This document shows positions 40,880-50,400 of a stretch of 64,000 nt of DNA, one piece after another; the stretch's first letter is position 1; each line of letters begins with the position of its first letter. Location: the NCBI RefSeq assembly GCF_018388425.1, contig NZ_CP074406.1, forward strand, positions 3,782,001-3,846,000. Reading direction: 5' to 3'. Below the pieces are notes generated by a model. It made no database searches, was not told the origin of the DNA, and saw only the letters and a list, made by a program, of their open reading frames with translations. The position numbers and the translations under genes are program-made. Origin of the DNA: Nocardioides faecalis. GTDB lineage: Bacteria > Actinomycetota > Actinomycetes > Propionibacteriales > Nocardioidaceae.

Positions 40880-41680
40880 ATGACCCAGCTGCACATCGGA
40901 GCCCACGTCGACCAGACCGATCCGATCGGCGAGGCCGCGGCCCGGCAAGCGCCGCTCGTGCAGTTCTTCCTCGGCAACCCGCAGTCGTTCAAGGGCCCCG
41001 TCGTGGCCTACGAGGGCGGCGCCGAGGCGCTGCGTGCCGACGCGGAGGCGGCGGGCGTGGCGCTCTACGTGCACGCGCCGTACCTGATCAACGTCGCGAC
41101 CACGAACAACCGTCAGCGCATCCCCAGCCGCAAGCTGCTGCAGCAGCACATGGACGCCGCCGCCGAGATCGGCGCCAAGGGCCTGATCGTGCACGGCGGC
41201 CACGTGCGCGACGAGGACGACCCGGCCAAGGGCTTCGACAACTGGCGCAAGGCGGTCGAGGCCACCGACATCAAGGTGCCGCTGCTCATCGAGAACACCG
41301 CCGGCGGCACCAACGCGATGACCCGCTACCTGGACCGGATCAAGGGGGTGTGGGACGCCATCGCCTCCGCCGAGGGCGCCGACATGGTCGGCTTCTGCCT
41401 CGACACCTGCCACGCGCACGCCGGCGGCAACGCACTGGAGACGATCGTGGACGACGTCCGTGCGATCACCGGCCGCATCGACCTGGTCCACGCCAACGAC
41501 AGCCGCGACGCCTTCGACTCCGGCGCAGACCGGCACACCAACTTCGGCGCCGGCAAGATCGACCCCGAGCTGCTCGCCCAGGTGGTCCGCGACGCCGGTG
41601 CGCCGGTCGTGTGCGAGACCCCCGGCCCCGCCGAGGCACACCTGGCGGACTTCGCCTGGCTGCGCGAACGGATCGGCTGA
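40880..41680 (+). CDS. nfo: Deoxyribonuclease IV (endonuclease IV, AP endonuclease)
   Basis: A 266-residue AP endonuclease of the xylose-isomerase-like TIM-barrel family. It acts in base-excision repair, cutting 5' of abasic sites with three metal ions. Seen are I-G-A-H-V, L-Y-V-H-A-P-Y-L-I-N, I-V-H-G-G-H-V, L-L-I-E-N-T-A-G-G, G-F-C-L-D-T-C-H-A-H-A-G and D-L-V-H-A-N-D-S-R-D-A-F-D-S-G-A-D-R-H; these supply the metal-binding His/Glu/Asp set. It is divergent from the FHA-protease gene. Confidence 0.93.
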   Translation: MTQLHIGAHVDQTDPIGEAAARQAPLVQFFLGNPQSFKGPVVAYEGGAEALRADAEAAGVALYVHAPYLINVATTNNRQRIPSRKLLQQHMDAAAEIGAKGLIVHGGHVRDEDDPAKGFDNWRKAVEATDIKVPLLIENTAGGTNAMTRYLDRIKGVWDAIASAEGADMVGFCLDTCHAHAGGNALETIVDDVRAITGRIDLVHANDSRDAFDSGADRHTNFGAGKIDPELLAQVVRDAGAPVVCETPGPAEAHLADFAWLRERIG

Positions 41681-41704
41681 GCCCCAGCCTGCGACCAGCC
41701 CAGT

Positions 41705-42430
41705 TCAGCCAGTCAGCACCGTCAGCGGCAGCCCGCGACACGGTACGACGCCAGGCTGCTCGCCGGCTTGGGCGGGGCCGGCCACCAACCGCCCCGGAGG
41801 CACCCGGGGGTCGGCGGAGAGCACGACCCGGTTCGCCTGGTTGACCACGGTGGCACCGGCGGCGCGCACCGCCGGCAGCATCAGCGACTCGAACGTGTCG
41901 AGCAGCGTGTCGGCGCCCACCACCCCGACCGCGGCGCCGGCCACCAGCACCGGCGTGGTCGTGGTCAGCATGGACTCGTCGCTGCACACGTAGTCCACGT
42001 AGGGCCCCGTCACGTGCACCCGCCCGGTGGCGATCGGCCGGTGGAACCACTCCAGCCGGCTGTAGTCGAGCGGGTCGCCGGAGCCGGAGACCGTCGACTG
42101 CGCCAGCAGCTGCTGCTCCTCGCCCTGCCACCAGGCCAGGTAGAGGTGCTGGTCGGCGAGGAACCCGGGGGCGGCGACGAAGCCGCCGCCGAAGAGGGGC
42201 AGCCGGTGCAGCATCGCGCGGGTGGGCGGTCCGGCCACGGCGACGATGTCGGCCGCCGTGGGGCGCTCCCCCGTGGCGCCGGTGCCGACGCCGGCGCAGA
42301 CGTCGACGAGACGCTCGGCCAGGACGTCGAGCTCGGCGACCACCCGGGAGAAGTAGTCCTCGATCTCCCGGGCGCACGCCCGAGCCGCGGCCCGGACCGG
42401 TCCGCTCTCCTCGACCAGCGTCGACCCCAT
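41705..42430 (-). CDS. Cache-domain protein without membrane anchor
   Basis: A 241-residue soluble protein resembling dCache sensor domains: F-V-A-A-P-G-F-L-A-D-Q-H-L-Y-L-A-W-W-Q, then D-Y-S-R-L-E-W-F-H-R-P, and G-P-Y-V-D-Y-V-C-S-D-E followed by T-T-T-P-V-L. It has no signal peptide, transmembrane helix or output domain. Stand-alone actinobacterial Cache proteins often sit beside FadR-type regulators and amine/GABA uptake operons, and a role in sensing or delivering the ligand is inferred. It follows the GntR gene by 107 bp on the same strand. Confidence 0.8.
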   Translation of the reverse strand: MGSTLVEESGPVRAAARACAREIEDYFSRVVAELDVLAERLVDVCAGVGTGATGERPTAADIVAVAGPPTRAMLHRLPLFGGGFVAAPGFLADQHLYLAWWQGEEQQLLAQSTVSGSGDPLDYSRLEWFHRPIATGRVHVTGPYVDYVCSDESMLTTTTPVLVAGAAVGVVGADTLLDTFESLMLPAVRAAGATVVNQANRVVLSADPRVPPGRLVAGPAQAGEQPGVVPCRGLPLTVLTG

Positions 42431-42537
42431 GGACGACTCCTTCCGCGCCCCGGTGACCCCGGGGTCCTCCTGCTACCGAAACGGCCGCACGGACCCGCTG
42501 TCAAGGAGTCCTGTCGCGCCAGGTGCCGGGCGAGGTC

Positions 42538-43398
42538 TCAGGGGGCGTCCGGGTTCGCGGCGTGCAGCAGGGCGAGGGCGTCGAGCGCCCCACCCAGCTG
42601 GCGTCGTACGGCGCCGCGGGCCGCGTCGCCGTCGTGGGCCCGCAGCGCGGCGAACAGCTCGGTGTGGCAGGCGCGGGTGAACTCCTGGAAAGCCGCCGTG
42701 CCCAGCGGCTGGCGCAACAGCGCACCGAAGTCGGCCTCGAGCGCGACCACCTGGCGGGTCATCCGCGCCGACTGGCTCAGCGCGGCCAAGGAGAGGTAGA
42801 GCTCGGCGTCGGCGTGGCGCCAGTGGCCGGGGTCGTCGTCACCGGGGGCGGGCAGCAGCGACTCCAGCACGTCGACGTCCCCGGCGTCGGCCCGCTCGGC
42901 GGCGACCTCGGCGCAGCCGGTGAGCAGCACCATGTGCAGGGTGCCGCGGTCGTGCAGCTCCACCAGCGACATGCTCCGCAGCCGCGCGGTCTGCGCCGCC
43001 ACGTCGTGCACGCCCACCCGGGTGACGTAGCTGCCGCCGTTGCGGCCCCGCACGGTGGCGATCAGGCCCGCCGAGCGCAGCGCGACCAGGGCCTCGCGGG
43101 CGGTGACCGTGGCGACGCCGAGCATCGCGGCCAGCTCGGCCTCGCTCGGCAGCCGCTCGCCGTCGCGCAGCACCCCGGAGCGGATGGCGTCGGCGAGGCG
43201 CTGCTCGACCTGCGTGGCGCGGCCGACCTCCTCCAGCGGCGCGAAGATCGCGCTGCGGGTGCGGGTGCCGTGCCGGGCGCTGCGGCGGGCGGGGCGTGCC
43301 GGGGGGCCGGCGGGGGCGCCTCGTGTGCCAGGAGCAGGAGCTGTGGCAGCCGCGGTGGCCCTCGTCGCGGCCGGCCGGACGGCGTCGTCGGCGGTCAC
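42538..43398 (-). CDS. GntR/FadR-family regulator (FCD domain)
   Basis: A 286-residue regulator: Ala/Arg-rich N-terminal ~60 residues, winged helix (Q-V-E-Q-R-L-A-D-A-I-R-S-G-V-L and R-L-P-S-E-A-E-L-A-A-M-L-G-V), then an all-helical FCD ligand domain. GTG 43398 is chosen. An ATG at 43434 would run the coding region through the palindromes that look like its operator. It is divergent from the polyamine/GABA uptake and degradation operon and most likely represses it. Confidence 0.85.
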   Translation of the reverse strand: MTADDAVRPAATRATAAATAPAPGTRGAPAGPPARPARRSARHGTRTRSAIFAPLEEVGRATQVEQRLADAIRSGVLRDGERLPSEAELAAMLGVATVTAREALVALRSAGLIATVRGRNGGSYVTRVGVHDVAAQTARLRSMSLVELHDRGTLHMVLLTGCAEVAAERADAGDVDVLESLLPAPGDDDPGHWRHADAELYLSLAALSQSARMTRQVVALEADFGALLRQPLGTAAFQEFTRACHTELFAALRAHDGDAARGAVRRQLGGALDALALLHAANPDAP

Positions 43399-43424
43399 AG
43401 AAACGTTACCGAAGCGACCCTGGA

Positions 43425-43445
43425 CATATAACATATGGAACCATA
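43425..43445. promoter_or_regulatory. Overlapping palindromes, probable FadR-type operator
   Basis: catataacatatg (43425-43437) and tatggaaccata (43434-43445) overlap in an AT-rich island in otherwise >70% GC sequence. They lie between the divergent regulator and ABC genes and just upstream of the ATPase-gene -10. Confidence 0.6.
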
Positions 43446-43449
43446 GTTT
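43444..43449 (+). promoter_or_regulatory. -10 TAGTTT, leaderless start of the polyamine/GABA operon
   Basis: TAGTTT, 6 nt, GTG 43456. The hexamer abuts the operator palindromes, so a bound repressor would block polymerase. Confidence 0.45.
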
Positions 43450-43455
43450 TCAGGT

Positions 43456-44583
43456 GTGACCCAATCCACGCCCGCGGCATCGAGCCCCGCCACCGAGCCC
43501 CGGGCGGGACGCACGGAGGCTCCGCGGGCCGGCGCCGACACGGGGGGCGTGGTCCCCGCGATCCGGCTGCGCGGGCTGGTCAAGCACTTCGCGGAGGTGG
43601 CCGCGGTCGACGGCATCGACCTCGACATCGCCGACGGCGAGTTCTTCTCGATGCTCGGCCCCTCGGGCTCGGGCAAGACCACCGTGCTGCGGCTGATCGC
43701 GGGGTTCGAGACGGCGACCGCCGGCACGGTCGAGCTCGGCGGCACCGACGTCACCGCCGCCGCGCCGTTCGAGCGCGACGTGCACACCGTCTTCCAGGAC
43801 TACGCGCTCTTCCCGCACATGAGCGTGCTCGACAACGTCGCCTACGGGCTGCGGGTGCGCGGCACGGGCCGCACCGAGCGCCGCGCCCGCGCACAGGAGG
43901 CGCTGGAGACCGTGCGCCTGGGCGGCTTCGGCACCCGCCGGCCGCACCAGCTCTCCGGTGGGCAGCGGCAGCGGGTCGCGCTGGCCCGGGCGATCGTGCT
44001 GCGCCCCCGGGTGCTGCTGCTCGACGAGCCGCTCGGCGCGCTCGACCTCAAGCTGCGCGAGCAGATGCAGGTCGAGCTCAAGCAGCTGCAGCGCGACCTG
44101 GGCATCACCTTCGTCTTCGTCACCCACGACCAGGAGGAGGCGCTGACGCTGAGCGACCGGATCGCCGTCTTCGACACCGGCCGGGTGCGCCAGCTGGGCA
44201 CCCCGCAGGAGATCTACGAGCAGCCCACCTCCGCCTACGTCGCGGGCTTCGTCGGCACCACGAACCTGCTCGACGCCGACACCTCCGAGCGTCTCCTCGG
44301 CGTGCGCGCCGAGCACGCGCTGCGCCCCGAGCGCCTCCGCCTCACCCCCGCAGACCACGCGCCAGCACGACCCGACGAGGTCCGGCTGCCCGCGGTGGTC
44401 GTCGAGCGGATCTACCTGGGCACCGGCAACCGGGTGCACCTGCGCACCGACGACGGCCTCGACCTCGTCGCCCTCGAGCAGGCCACCGGCTCCCTCGACG
44501 AGGCCGACCACCGCGGCGAGCACGTCACCGTCCGTTTCGCCCGCGCCGACGTCGTACGGCTGAACACCGACGGCGAGTCCTAG
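43456..44583 (+). CDS. ABC transporter ATP-binding protein (PotA type)
   Basis: A 375-residue ATPase with the usual ABC core: Walker [10 protein letters not shown], signature L-S-G-G-Q-R-Q-R, Walker [13 protein letters not shown] and H-loop [11 protein letters not shown]-terminal TOBE/regulatory region (~285-375) is typical of spermidine/putrescine-type importers (PotA, FutC). A disordered ~33-residue leader precedes the core. The GTG start behind a leaderless -10 sits next to the FadR-type operator. First gene of the six-gene operon to gabT. Confidence 0.93.
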   Translation: MTQSTPAASSPATEPRAGRTEAPRAGADTGGVVPAIRLRGLVKHFAEVAAVDGIDLDIADGEFFSMLGPSGSGKTTVLRLIAGFETATAGTVELGGTDVTAAAPFERDVHTVFQDYALFPHMSVLDNVAYGLRVRGTGRTERRARAQEALETVRLGGFGTRRPHQLSGGQRQRVALARAIVLRPRVLLLDEPLGALDLKLREQMQVELKQLQRDLGITFVFVTHDQEEALTLSDRIAVFDTGRVRQLGTPQEIYEQPTSAYVAGFVGTTNLLDADTSERLLGVRAEHALRPERLRLTPADHAPARPDEVRLPAVVVERIYLGTGNRVHLRTDDGLDLVALEQATGSLDEADHRGEHVTVRFARADVVRLNTDGES

Positions 44584-44643
44584 CCAGCGCCCGCACCGAC
44601 CCGCAGGTCCCTCACCACCCTCGAAGAGAACACGGAGATCTCC

Positions 44644-45822
44644 ATGACAACCACCTTCCGGCGCGGCCGAGTGGCCCTGGCCTGCCTGACCCTGGTCGCG
44701 GTCTCCGCCCTGGCCGGCTGTGGCGAGGACGACGACAAGGAGACCGAGGCCGTCGAGAAGCTCGGCGACCCCGAGGGCGAGGTGTCGATCCTGGCGTGGC
44801 CGGGCTACGTCGAGGACGGCAGCAACGACCCGAAGGTCGACTGGGTGACCCCGTTCGAGGAGGAGACCGGCTGCCAGGTGACGAGCAAGGTCTACGGCAC
44901 CTCCGACGAGGCGCTCAACCTGGCCAAGTCCGGGGAGTACGACGTCATCGCGGCCTCCGGCGACCTGTCGCTGCGCCTGATCGCCTCCGACGAGGCCCAG
45001 GAGATCAACACCGACCTGGTGCCCAACTACGCCAACGTCTACGACTTCCTCAAGGACACCGAGTGGAACACCGTCGACGGCAAGAACTACGGCGTCCCGC
45101 ACGGCTACGGCGCCAACCTGCTGATGTTCGACAAGAAGCGCTTCGACAAGGCGCCGACGTCGTGGGGCGCGGTGTTCGAGGAGGAGCAGCTGAAGCCGAA
45201 CAAGGGCAAGGTGACCGCCTACGACTCGCCGATCTACATCGCCGACGCCGCGCTGTACCTGATGAAGACGCAGCCCGACCTGGGCATCGAGAACCCCTAC
45301 GCGCTCGACCAGGAGCAGCTCGACGCCGCGGTCGACCTGCTCAAGACCCAGCGTGCGTACGTCGGGGAGTACTGGTCGGACTACCTCAAGGAGATCCAGG
45401 CCTTCGAGACCGGTGACTCGGTGGTCGGCACCACCTGGCAGGTGATCAAGAACAACGTCAAGAACCCCGACGTCGAGGTCGTCCTGCCCGACGAGGGCGC
45501 CACCGCCTGGAACGACACCTGGATGCTGTCCTCGCAGGCGAAGAGCCCGAACTGCGCCTACGCCTGGATGGACTACATCCTGAGCCCGGAGGCCAACGCC
45601 CAGGCCACCGAGTACTTCGGTGAGGCGCCGAACAGCCCGCAGGCCTGTGACAAGACGACCGACCCGAAGCACTGCGAGACCTTCCACGCCGGTGACGAGG
45701 CCTACGCCGAGCGGCTGTGGTTCTGGCGCACCCCGGTGAAGGAGTGCCTGGACGGGCGCACCGACGTCGAGTGCACCGACTACGCCGCGTGGACCCAGGC
45801 CTGGACGGAGATCAAGGGCTGA
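44644..45822 (+). CDS. Polyamine/GABA-type ABC substrate-binding lipoprotein (PotD family)
   Basis: A 392-residue PotD-family lipoprotein. The signal peptide ends in A-L-A-G-C (Cys26). The core shows V-S-I-L-A-W-P-G-Y, then F-E-E-E-T-G-C-Q-V, D-V-I-A-A-S-G-D-L-S-L-R-L-I, and Y-G-V-P-H-G-Y-G-A-N-L-L-M-F, with D-E-G-A-T-A-W-N-D-T-W-M. Ligand in this family is spermidine, putrescine or a similar amine. The gabD/gabT genes downstream favour putrescine, GABA or a close relative. Confidence 0.92.
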   Translation: MTTTFRRGRVALACLTLVAVSALAGCGEDDDKETEAVEKLGDPEGEVSILAWPGYVEDGSNDPKVDWVTPFEEETGCQVTSKVYGTSDEALNLAKSGEYDVIAASGDLSLRLIASDEAQEINTDLVPNYANVYDFLKDTEWNTVDGKNYGVPHGYGANLLMFDKKRFDKAPTSWGAVFEEEQLKPNKGKVTAYDSPIYIADAALYLMKTQPDLGIENPYALDQEQLDAAVDLLKTQRAYVGEYWSDYLKEIQAFETGDSVVGTTWQVIKNNVKNPDVEVVLPDEGATAWNDTWMLSSQAKSPNCAYAWMDYILSPEANAQATEYFGEAPNSPQACDKTTDPKHCETFHAGDEAYAERLWFWRTPVKECLDGRTDVECTDYAAWTQAWTEIKG

Positions 45823-45825
45823 GGG

Positions 45826-46737
45826 ATGAGCGCTCCGAGCACCGCGCCCACCCGGGCGCCGGCCCCCGCCGAGGTACGGGGGCCGGTGGCCCGGCCGGCG
45901 TCGCGGCTGCTGCACCGGTGGGTGTGGCTGCGCCTGGTGCTGCTGCTGTCGGCGCCACTGGCCTGGATGGTGCTGGTCTACGTCGTCGCGCTGACGGCGC
46001 TGCTCATCACCGCGTTGTGGTCAGTGAACAGCCTGACCAGCGAGATCGACCGCACCTGGACCCTGGAGAACTTCCGCACTCTCGTCGAGAACGAGGTCTA
46101 CCGCAACGTCACGCTGCGCACCGTCGGCGTCGCGCTCGCCGTGACCGTGATCGACGTGACGATCGCGCTGCCGATCGCCTTCTACATGGCCAAGGTCGCG
46201 AGCCCGCGGATGCGCCGGATCCTGGTGGTCGCGGTGCTCACCCCGCTGTGGGCCAGCTACCTGGTCAAGGTCTTCGCCTGGCGGGTGGTCCTCTCCGAGG
46301 GCGGCCTGCTGGAGTGGTCGGGGATCGCCAACCCCGGCTACGGACTGGGCGCCGTCGTCATCGCGCAGTCCTACATCTGGCTGCCCTACGTGATCCTGCC
46401 GATCTTCGCCGCCCTCGACCGGGTCCCCGACTCCCTGCTGGAGGCCGCCGGCGACCTCGGCGCCCCGGCCGGGATGGTCATCCGCACGATCGTGCTGCCC
46501 CTGCTGGTGCCGGGCATCGTCGCCGGCGCCATCTTCAGCTTCTCGCTGACGATGGGTGACTACATCACCGTCAACATCGTCGGCGGCACCAGCCAGATGC
46601 TCGGCAACCTGGTCTTCCTCAACGCCGGCGCGGCCAACAACCTGCCGCTCGCCGCGGCCATCGCGATGATCCCGATCGTGGTGATGATCGTGCTGCTCAC
46701 CGCGATCCGTCGTACGGGCGCCCTGGAGAACCTCTGA
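45826..46737 (+). CDS. ABC transporter permease (PotB type)
   Basis: A 303-residue permease with six membrane helices and the EAA coupling loop (V-P-D-S-L-L-E-A-A-G-D-L-G-A). GAGGG and a 3-nt gap separate it from the binding protein. Its stop overlaps the second permease's ATG (TGATG). Confidence 0.93.
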   Translation: MSAPSTAPTRAPAPAEVRGPVARPASRLLHRWVWLRLVLLLSAPLAWMVLVYVVALTALLITALWSVNSLTSEIDRTWTLENFRTLVENEVYRNVTLRTVGVALAVTVIDVTIALPIAFYMAKVASPRMRRILVVAVLTPLWASYLVKVFAWRVVLSEGGLLEWSGIANPGYGLGAVVIAQSYIWLPYVILPIFAALDRVPDSLLEAAGDLGAPAGMVIRTIVLPLLVPGIVAGAIFSFSLTMGDYITVNIVGGTSQMLGNLVFLNAGAANNLPLAAAIAMIPIVVMIVLLTAIRRTGALENL

Positions 46738-47537
46738 TGAACCTCAGCGCCCCCGCCCGCCGCCTGCTCGCCGCGCTGACCTTCGGTGTGCTCGCCCTCG
46801 TCTACCTGCCGCTGCTGGTGGTGGTCGCCAACTCGGTCAACGCCAACCAGTCGATGACCTGGCCGCCGTCCGGGCTCACCCTGGAGTGGTGGCGCCGGGC
46901 CGCGGACAGCAGCGGTGCCCGCGAGGCGCTGTTGACCAGCCTGCAGGTGGCGGCGGTCGCCACCTGCATCGCGCTCGTGCTGGGCACGCTGCTGGCGTTG
47001 GCCCTGCAGCGCTACTCGTTCTTCGGCAAGCACACCGTCAACCTGCTGGTGATCCTGCCGATCGCGCTGCCCGGGGTGGTCACCGGCATCGCGCTCAACA
47101 ACGGCTTCCGCGCGATCATGGGCGTGGACCTGTCGCTGTGGACGATCGTGGTGGCGCACGCGACCTTCTGCATCGTGACCGTGTTCAACAACGTCCAGGC
47201 CCGGCTGCGCCGGCTGGGCACCAGCCTGGAGGAGGCCTCAGCCGACCTCGGCGCCGGCGTGGGGACCACCTTCCGGCTGATCACGCTGCCGCAGCTGCGC
47301 TCGGCGCTGCTGGCCGGCGGGATGCTCGCCTTCGCGCTCAGCTTCGACGAGATCATCGTGACCACCTTCACCGCCGGCGGCGGCGCCACCACGCTGCCGA
47401 TCTGGATCCTCAACAACATGTTCCGGCCCAACCAGGCGCCCGTGGTCAACGTGGTCGCGGTGGTGCTGATCGTGTTCTCCATCGTGCCCGTCTGGCTGGC
47501 GCAACGCCTGTCCTCCGACCTCGACGCCGTCCGCTGA
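46737..47537 (+). CDS. ABC transporter permease (PotC type)
   Basis: A 266-residue second permease, six helices, EAA loop L-E-E-A-S-A-D-L-G-A-G. It pairs with the PotB-type permease to form the heterodimeric channel. ATG overlaps the upstream TGA by one base. Confidence 0.93.
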   Translation: MNLSAPARRLLAALTFGVLALVYLPLLVVVANSVNANQSMTWPPSGLTLEWWRRAADSSGAREALLTSLQVAAVATCIALVLGTLLALALQRYSFFGKHTVNLLVILPIALPGVVTGIALNNGFRAIMGVDLSLWTIVVAHATFCIVTVFNNVQARLRRLGTSLEEASADLGAGVGTTFRLITLPQLRSALLAGGMLAFALSFDEIIVTTFTAGGGATTLPIWILNNMFRPNQAPVVNVVAVVLIVFSIVPVWLAQRLSSDLDAVR

Positions 47538-47590
47538 GCCCGCCCCGTCCCCCGTCCACCCGTCCCCGCCCACCCGTCCAGGAGCCCGCC

Positions 47591-48931
47591 ATGACCCAGT
47601 ACGCCGTCCGCAACCCCGCCACGGACGAGGTCGTCACCACCGTGCCGACCGCCACCGACGCCGAGGTCCGCGCCGCGGTCGACGCCGCCGCCGAGGCCTA
47701 CGCGCGCTGGGGCCGGACCTCGTCGGTGGCCGAGCGGGCCGCGTGCCTGCGCCGGGTCGCCGAGCTGCACCTGGAGCGCCGCGCGGAGCTGGCGGCCACG
47801 ATGGTGGAGGAGATGGGCAAGCCGCTGGACGACGCCGAGGGCGAGGTGGACTTCTCCGCCTCCATCCACGCCTACTACGCCGACAACGCCGAGCGGTTCC
47901 TCGCCGACGAGCCGATCGAGCTCAGCGAGGGCGAGGGCACCGCGCTGATCCGCCGGGCGCCCCTCGGCGTGCTGCTCGGGATCATGCCGTGGAACTTCCC
48001 CGCCTACCAGGTGGCCCGGTTCGCCGCGCCCAACCTGGCGGTGGGCAACACGATCGTGCTCAAGCACGCCCCGCAGTGCCCACGCTCGGCGGCGCTGCTG
48101 GCCGCGATCTTCGCCGACGCCGGCTTCCCCGAGGGCGCCTACGTCAACGTCTACGCCAGCAACGACCAGGTCGCCGACGTCATCGCCGACCCCCGCGTGC
48201 AGGGGGTCTCGCTGACCGGCTCCGAGCGCGCCGGCGCGGCCGTGGCCGAGATCGCCGGGCGCAACCTCAAGAAGGTGGTGCTCGAGCTGGGCGGCTCCGA
48301 CCCGTTCCTGGTGCTGGGCAGCGACGACCTCGACGCCACCGTCGAGGCCGCGGTCGCGGCGCGGATGGAGAACACCGGCCAGGCCTGCAACGCCGGCAAG
48401 CGGTTCATCGTCGTCGACGAGCTGTACGACGACTTCGTGGCCCGGTTCACCTCCGCCCTGCTCGCGGCCAGTCCCGGCGCTCCCCTGTCCTCCACGACCG
48501 CCGCGACGCGGCTGGGCGAGCAGGTCGAGGCGGCCGTGGCCGGCGGTGCGCAGCTGGCCAGCGCCGGCCCCAGGGAGGGTGCCTTCCATCCGTCCGGGGT
48601 GCTGACCGGGGTCACCCCGGACAACCCGGTCTACCGCCAGGAGCTGTTCGGCCCGGTGGCGATGGTGTTCCGCGCCGCCGACGAGGACGACGCGGTGCGG
48701 CTCGCCAACGACACGCCGTACGGCCTGGGCTCCTACGTCTTCACCCCCGATGCCGAGCAGGCCCGCCGGGTGGCCGACCGGATCGACGCCGGGATGGTCT
48801 TCGTCAACGGGGTCGGGCTGGACGCCGCCGAGCTGCCCTTCGGCGGGGTGAAGCGCTCCGGGTTCGGTCGCGAGCTGGGGCGCTACGGCATGGAGGAGTT
48901 CGTGAACAAGAAGCTGATCCGCACCGTCTGA
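47591..48931 (+). CDS. gabD: NAD(P)-dependent succinate-semialdehyde dehydrogenase family enzyme
   Basis: A 446-residue aldehyde dehydrogenase. M-P-W-N-F-P cofactor entry, general-base Glu232 (L-E-L-G-G-S) and nucleophile Cys266 (G-Q-A-C-N-A-G-K-R) are present. P-Y-G-L-G-S-Y and the C-terminal F-G-G-V-K-R-S-G-F-G-R-E-L are family-typical. Slightly shorter than most GabD/Sad proteins (450-490). Pairing with a GABA transaminase directly downstream makes succinate semialdehyde to succinate the likely reaction. AGGAG ribosome-binding site. Confidence 0.88.
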   Translation: MTQYAVRNPATDEVVTTVPTATDAEVRAAVDAAAEAYARWGRTSSVAERAACLRRVAELHLERRAELAATMVEEMGKPLDDAEGEVDFSASIHAYYADNAERFLADEPIELSEGEGTALIRRAPLGVLLGIMPWNFPAYQVARFAAPNLAVGNTIVLKHAPQCPRSAALLAAIFADAGFPEGAYVNVYASNDQVADVIADPRVQGVSLTGSERAGAAVAEIAGRNLKKVVLELGGSDPFLVLGSDDLDATVEAAVAARMENTGQACNAGKRFIVVDELYDDFVARFTSALLAASPGAPLSSTTAATRLGEQVEAAVAGGAQLASAGPREGAFHPSGVLTGVTPDNPVYRQELFGPVAMVFRAADEDDAVRLANDTPYGLGSYVFTPDAEQARRVADRIDAGMVFVNGVGLDAAELPFGGVKRSGFGRELGRYGMEEFVNKKLIRTV

Positions 48932-48965
48932 GGACCATTGGCAAAGCCGAGGGAAGGAGAGCGTC

Positions 48966-50327
48966 ATGAGTGAGTCCGAGGAGACTGCCGTCGAACCTGC
49001 CCTGCCCCGCCAGCGGCGACTGGTCACCGCCGTGCCCGGTCCACGCTCGCTGGCGCTGTACGAGCGCAAGGACGCGGCGGTGAGCAGCGGCGTGGGCACG
49101 ATGCTGCCGGTCTACGCGGTGCGCGCCGGGGGCGGCGTGCTGCTCGACGTGGACGGCAACGCGCTCATCGACCTCGGCTCCGGGATCGCGGTGACCACGG
49201 TCGGCAACGCCCACCCCCGGGTCGCGGCGGCGGTGGCGCAGCAGGCGTCCGCGTTCACGCACACCTGCTTCATGGTCACGCCGTACGAGGGCTACGTGGC
49301 CCTCTGCGAGGCGCTGGCGCGGCTGACCCCCGGGGACCACGACAAGCGCAGCGCGCTGTTCAACTCCGGCGCGGAGGCGGTGGAGAACGCGGTCAAGATC
49401 GCCCGCTCGCACACCCGCCGGCAGGCGGTGGCGGTCTTCGACCACGCCTACCACGGCCGGACCAACCTGACGATGGCGATGACTGCCAAGTCGATGCCCT
49501 ACAAGCAGGGCTTCGGGCCGTTCGCCGCCGAGATCTACCGGGCGCCGATGTCCTACCCGTTCCGCGACGGGCTGGACGGCCCCGCCGCCGCGGCGCGGGC
49601 GATCGACGTGCTCAACCAACAGGTCGGCGCCGCGAACCTCGCCGCCGTGGTGATCGAGCCGATCCAGGGCGAGGGCGGGTTCGTGGTGCCCGCCCCCGGC
49701 TTCCTGCCCGCGCTGGCCGAGTGGTGCACGGCGAACGGGGTGGTGTTCGTCGCCGACGAGGTGCAGACCGGGTTCGCCCGCACCGGGGCGATGTTCGCGT
49801 GCGAGCACGAGGGCGTCGTACCGGACCTGGTGGCCACCGCGAAGGGCATCGCCGGCGGCCTGCCGCTGGCCGCGGTCACCGGGCGCGCGGAGATCATGAA
49901 CGCCCCGCACGCCAGCGGCCTGGGCGGCACGTACGGCGGCAACCCGGTCGCGTGCGCCGCGGCGCTGGCCGTCATCGAGACGATCGAGGCCGACGGCCTG
50001 GTCGCGCGAGCCCAGGCGGTGGGGGCGCAGATGCTGGACCGGCTGCGCGCACGCCAGGCCCGGGACCCCCGCCTCGGCGACATCCGTGGACGCGGCGCGA
50101 TGATCGCCGTGGAGCTGGTCGACCCGACCACGCGCGCCCCGGACGCCGCGCTGACCAAGCAGGTCGCCGCCGCCGCGCACGCCCAGGGCGTCATCCTGCT
50201 CAGCTGCGGCACCTGGAGCAACGTCCTGCGGTTCCTGCCGCCGCTGGACATCTCCGACGCGCTGCTCGCCGACGCCTTCGACGTGCTCGACGCGGTGCTC
50301 GACCAGGTCCCGGTCCCGACGGCCTGA
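48966..50327 (+). CDS. gabT: 4-aminobutyrate--2-oxoglutarate transaminase
   Basis: A 453-residue class III PLP aminotransferase, converting GABA and 2-oxoglutarate to succinate semialdehyde and glutamate. Landmarks are [32 protein letters not shown], Asp264 in [13 protein letters not shown] and PLP lysine 293 ([10 protein letters not shown]). Follows the dehydrogenase by 34 bp with GGAAGGAG. Completes the uptake-to-succinate route. Confidence 0.92.
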   Translation: MSESEETAVEPALPRQRRLVTAVPGPRSLALYERKDAAVSSGVGTMLPVYAVRAGGGVLLDVDGNALIDLGSGIAVTTVGNAHPRVAAAVAQQASAFTHTCFMVTPYEGYVALCEALARLTPGDHDKRSALFNSGAEAVENAVKIARSHTRRQAVAVFDHAYHGRTNLTMAMTAKSMPYKQGFGPFAAEIYRAPMSYPFRDGLDGPAAAARAIDVLNQQVGAANLAAVVIEPIQGEGGFVVPAPGFLPALAEWCTANGVVFVADEVQTGFARTGAMFACEHEGVVPDLVATAKGIAGGLPLAAVTGRAEIMNAPHASGLGGTYGGNPVACAAALAVIETIEADGLVARAQAVGAQMLDRLRARQARDPRLGDIRGRGAMIAVELVDPTTRAPDAALTKQVAAAAHAQGVILLSCGTWSNVLRFLPPLDISDALLADAFDVLDAVLDQVPVPTA

Positions 50328-50340
50328 CACCGCGGAGGCA

Positions 50341-50390
50341 GCGCAGCACGGCGCAGGACGGCGCAGGACGGCGCAGGACGGCGCAGGGGC
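50341..50390. repeat. 10-bp tandem repeat after gabT
   Basis: gcgcaggacg at 50351-50360, 50361-50370 and 50371-50380, flanked by degenerate copies 50341-50350 and 50381-50390. It fills the gap between convergent gabT and the MarR-like gene. Confidence 0.85.
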
Positions 50391-50400
50391 GCAGGGCCGC

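Noticed and set aside
43450..45915. 821-codon minus-strand frame opposite the polyamine ABC genes
   Set aside because: Complement of recognisable ABC genes. No start signal and no family-like sequence.
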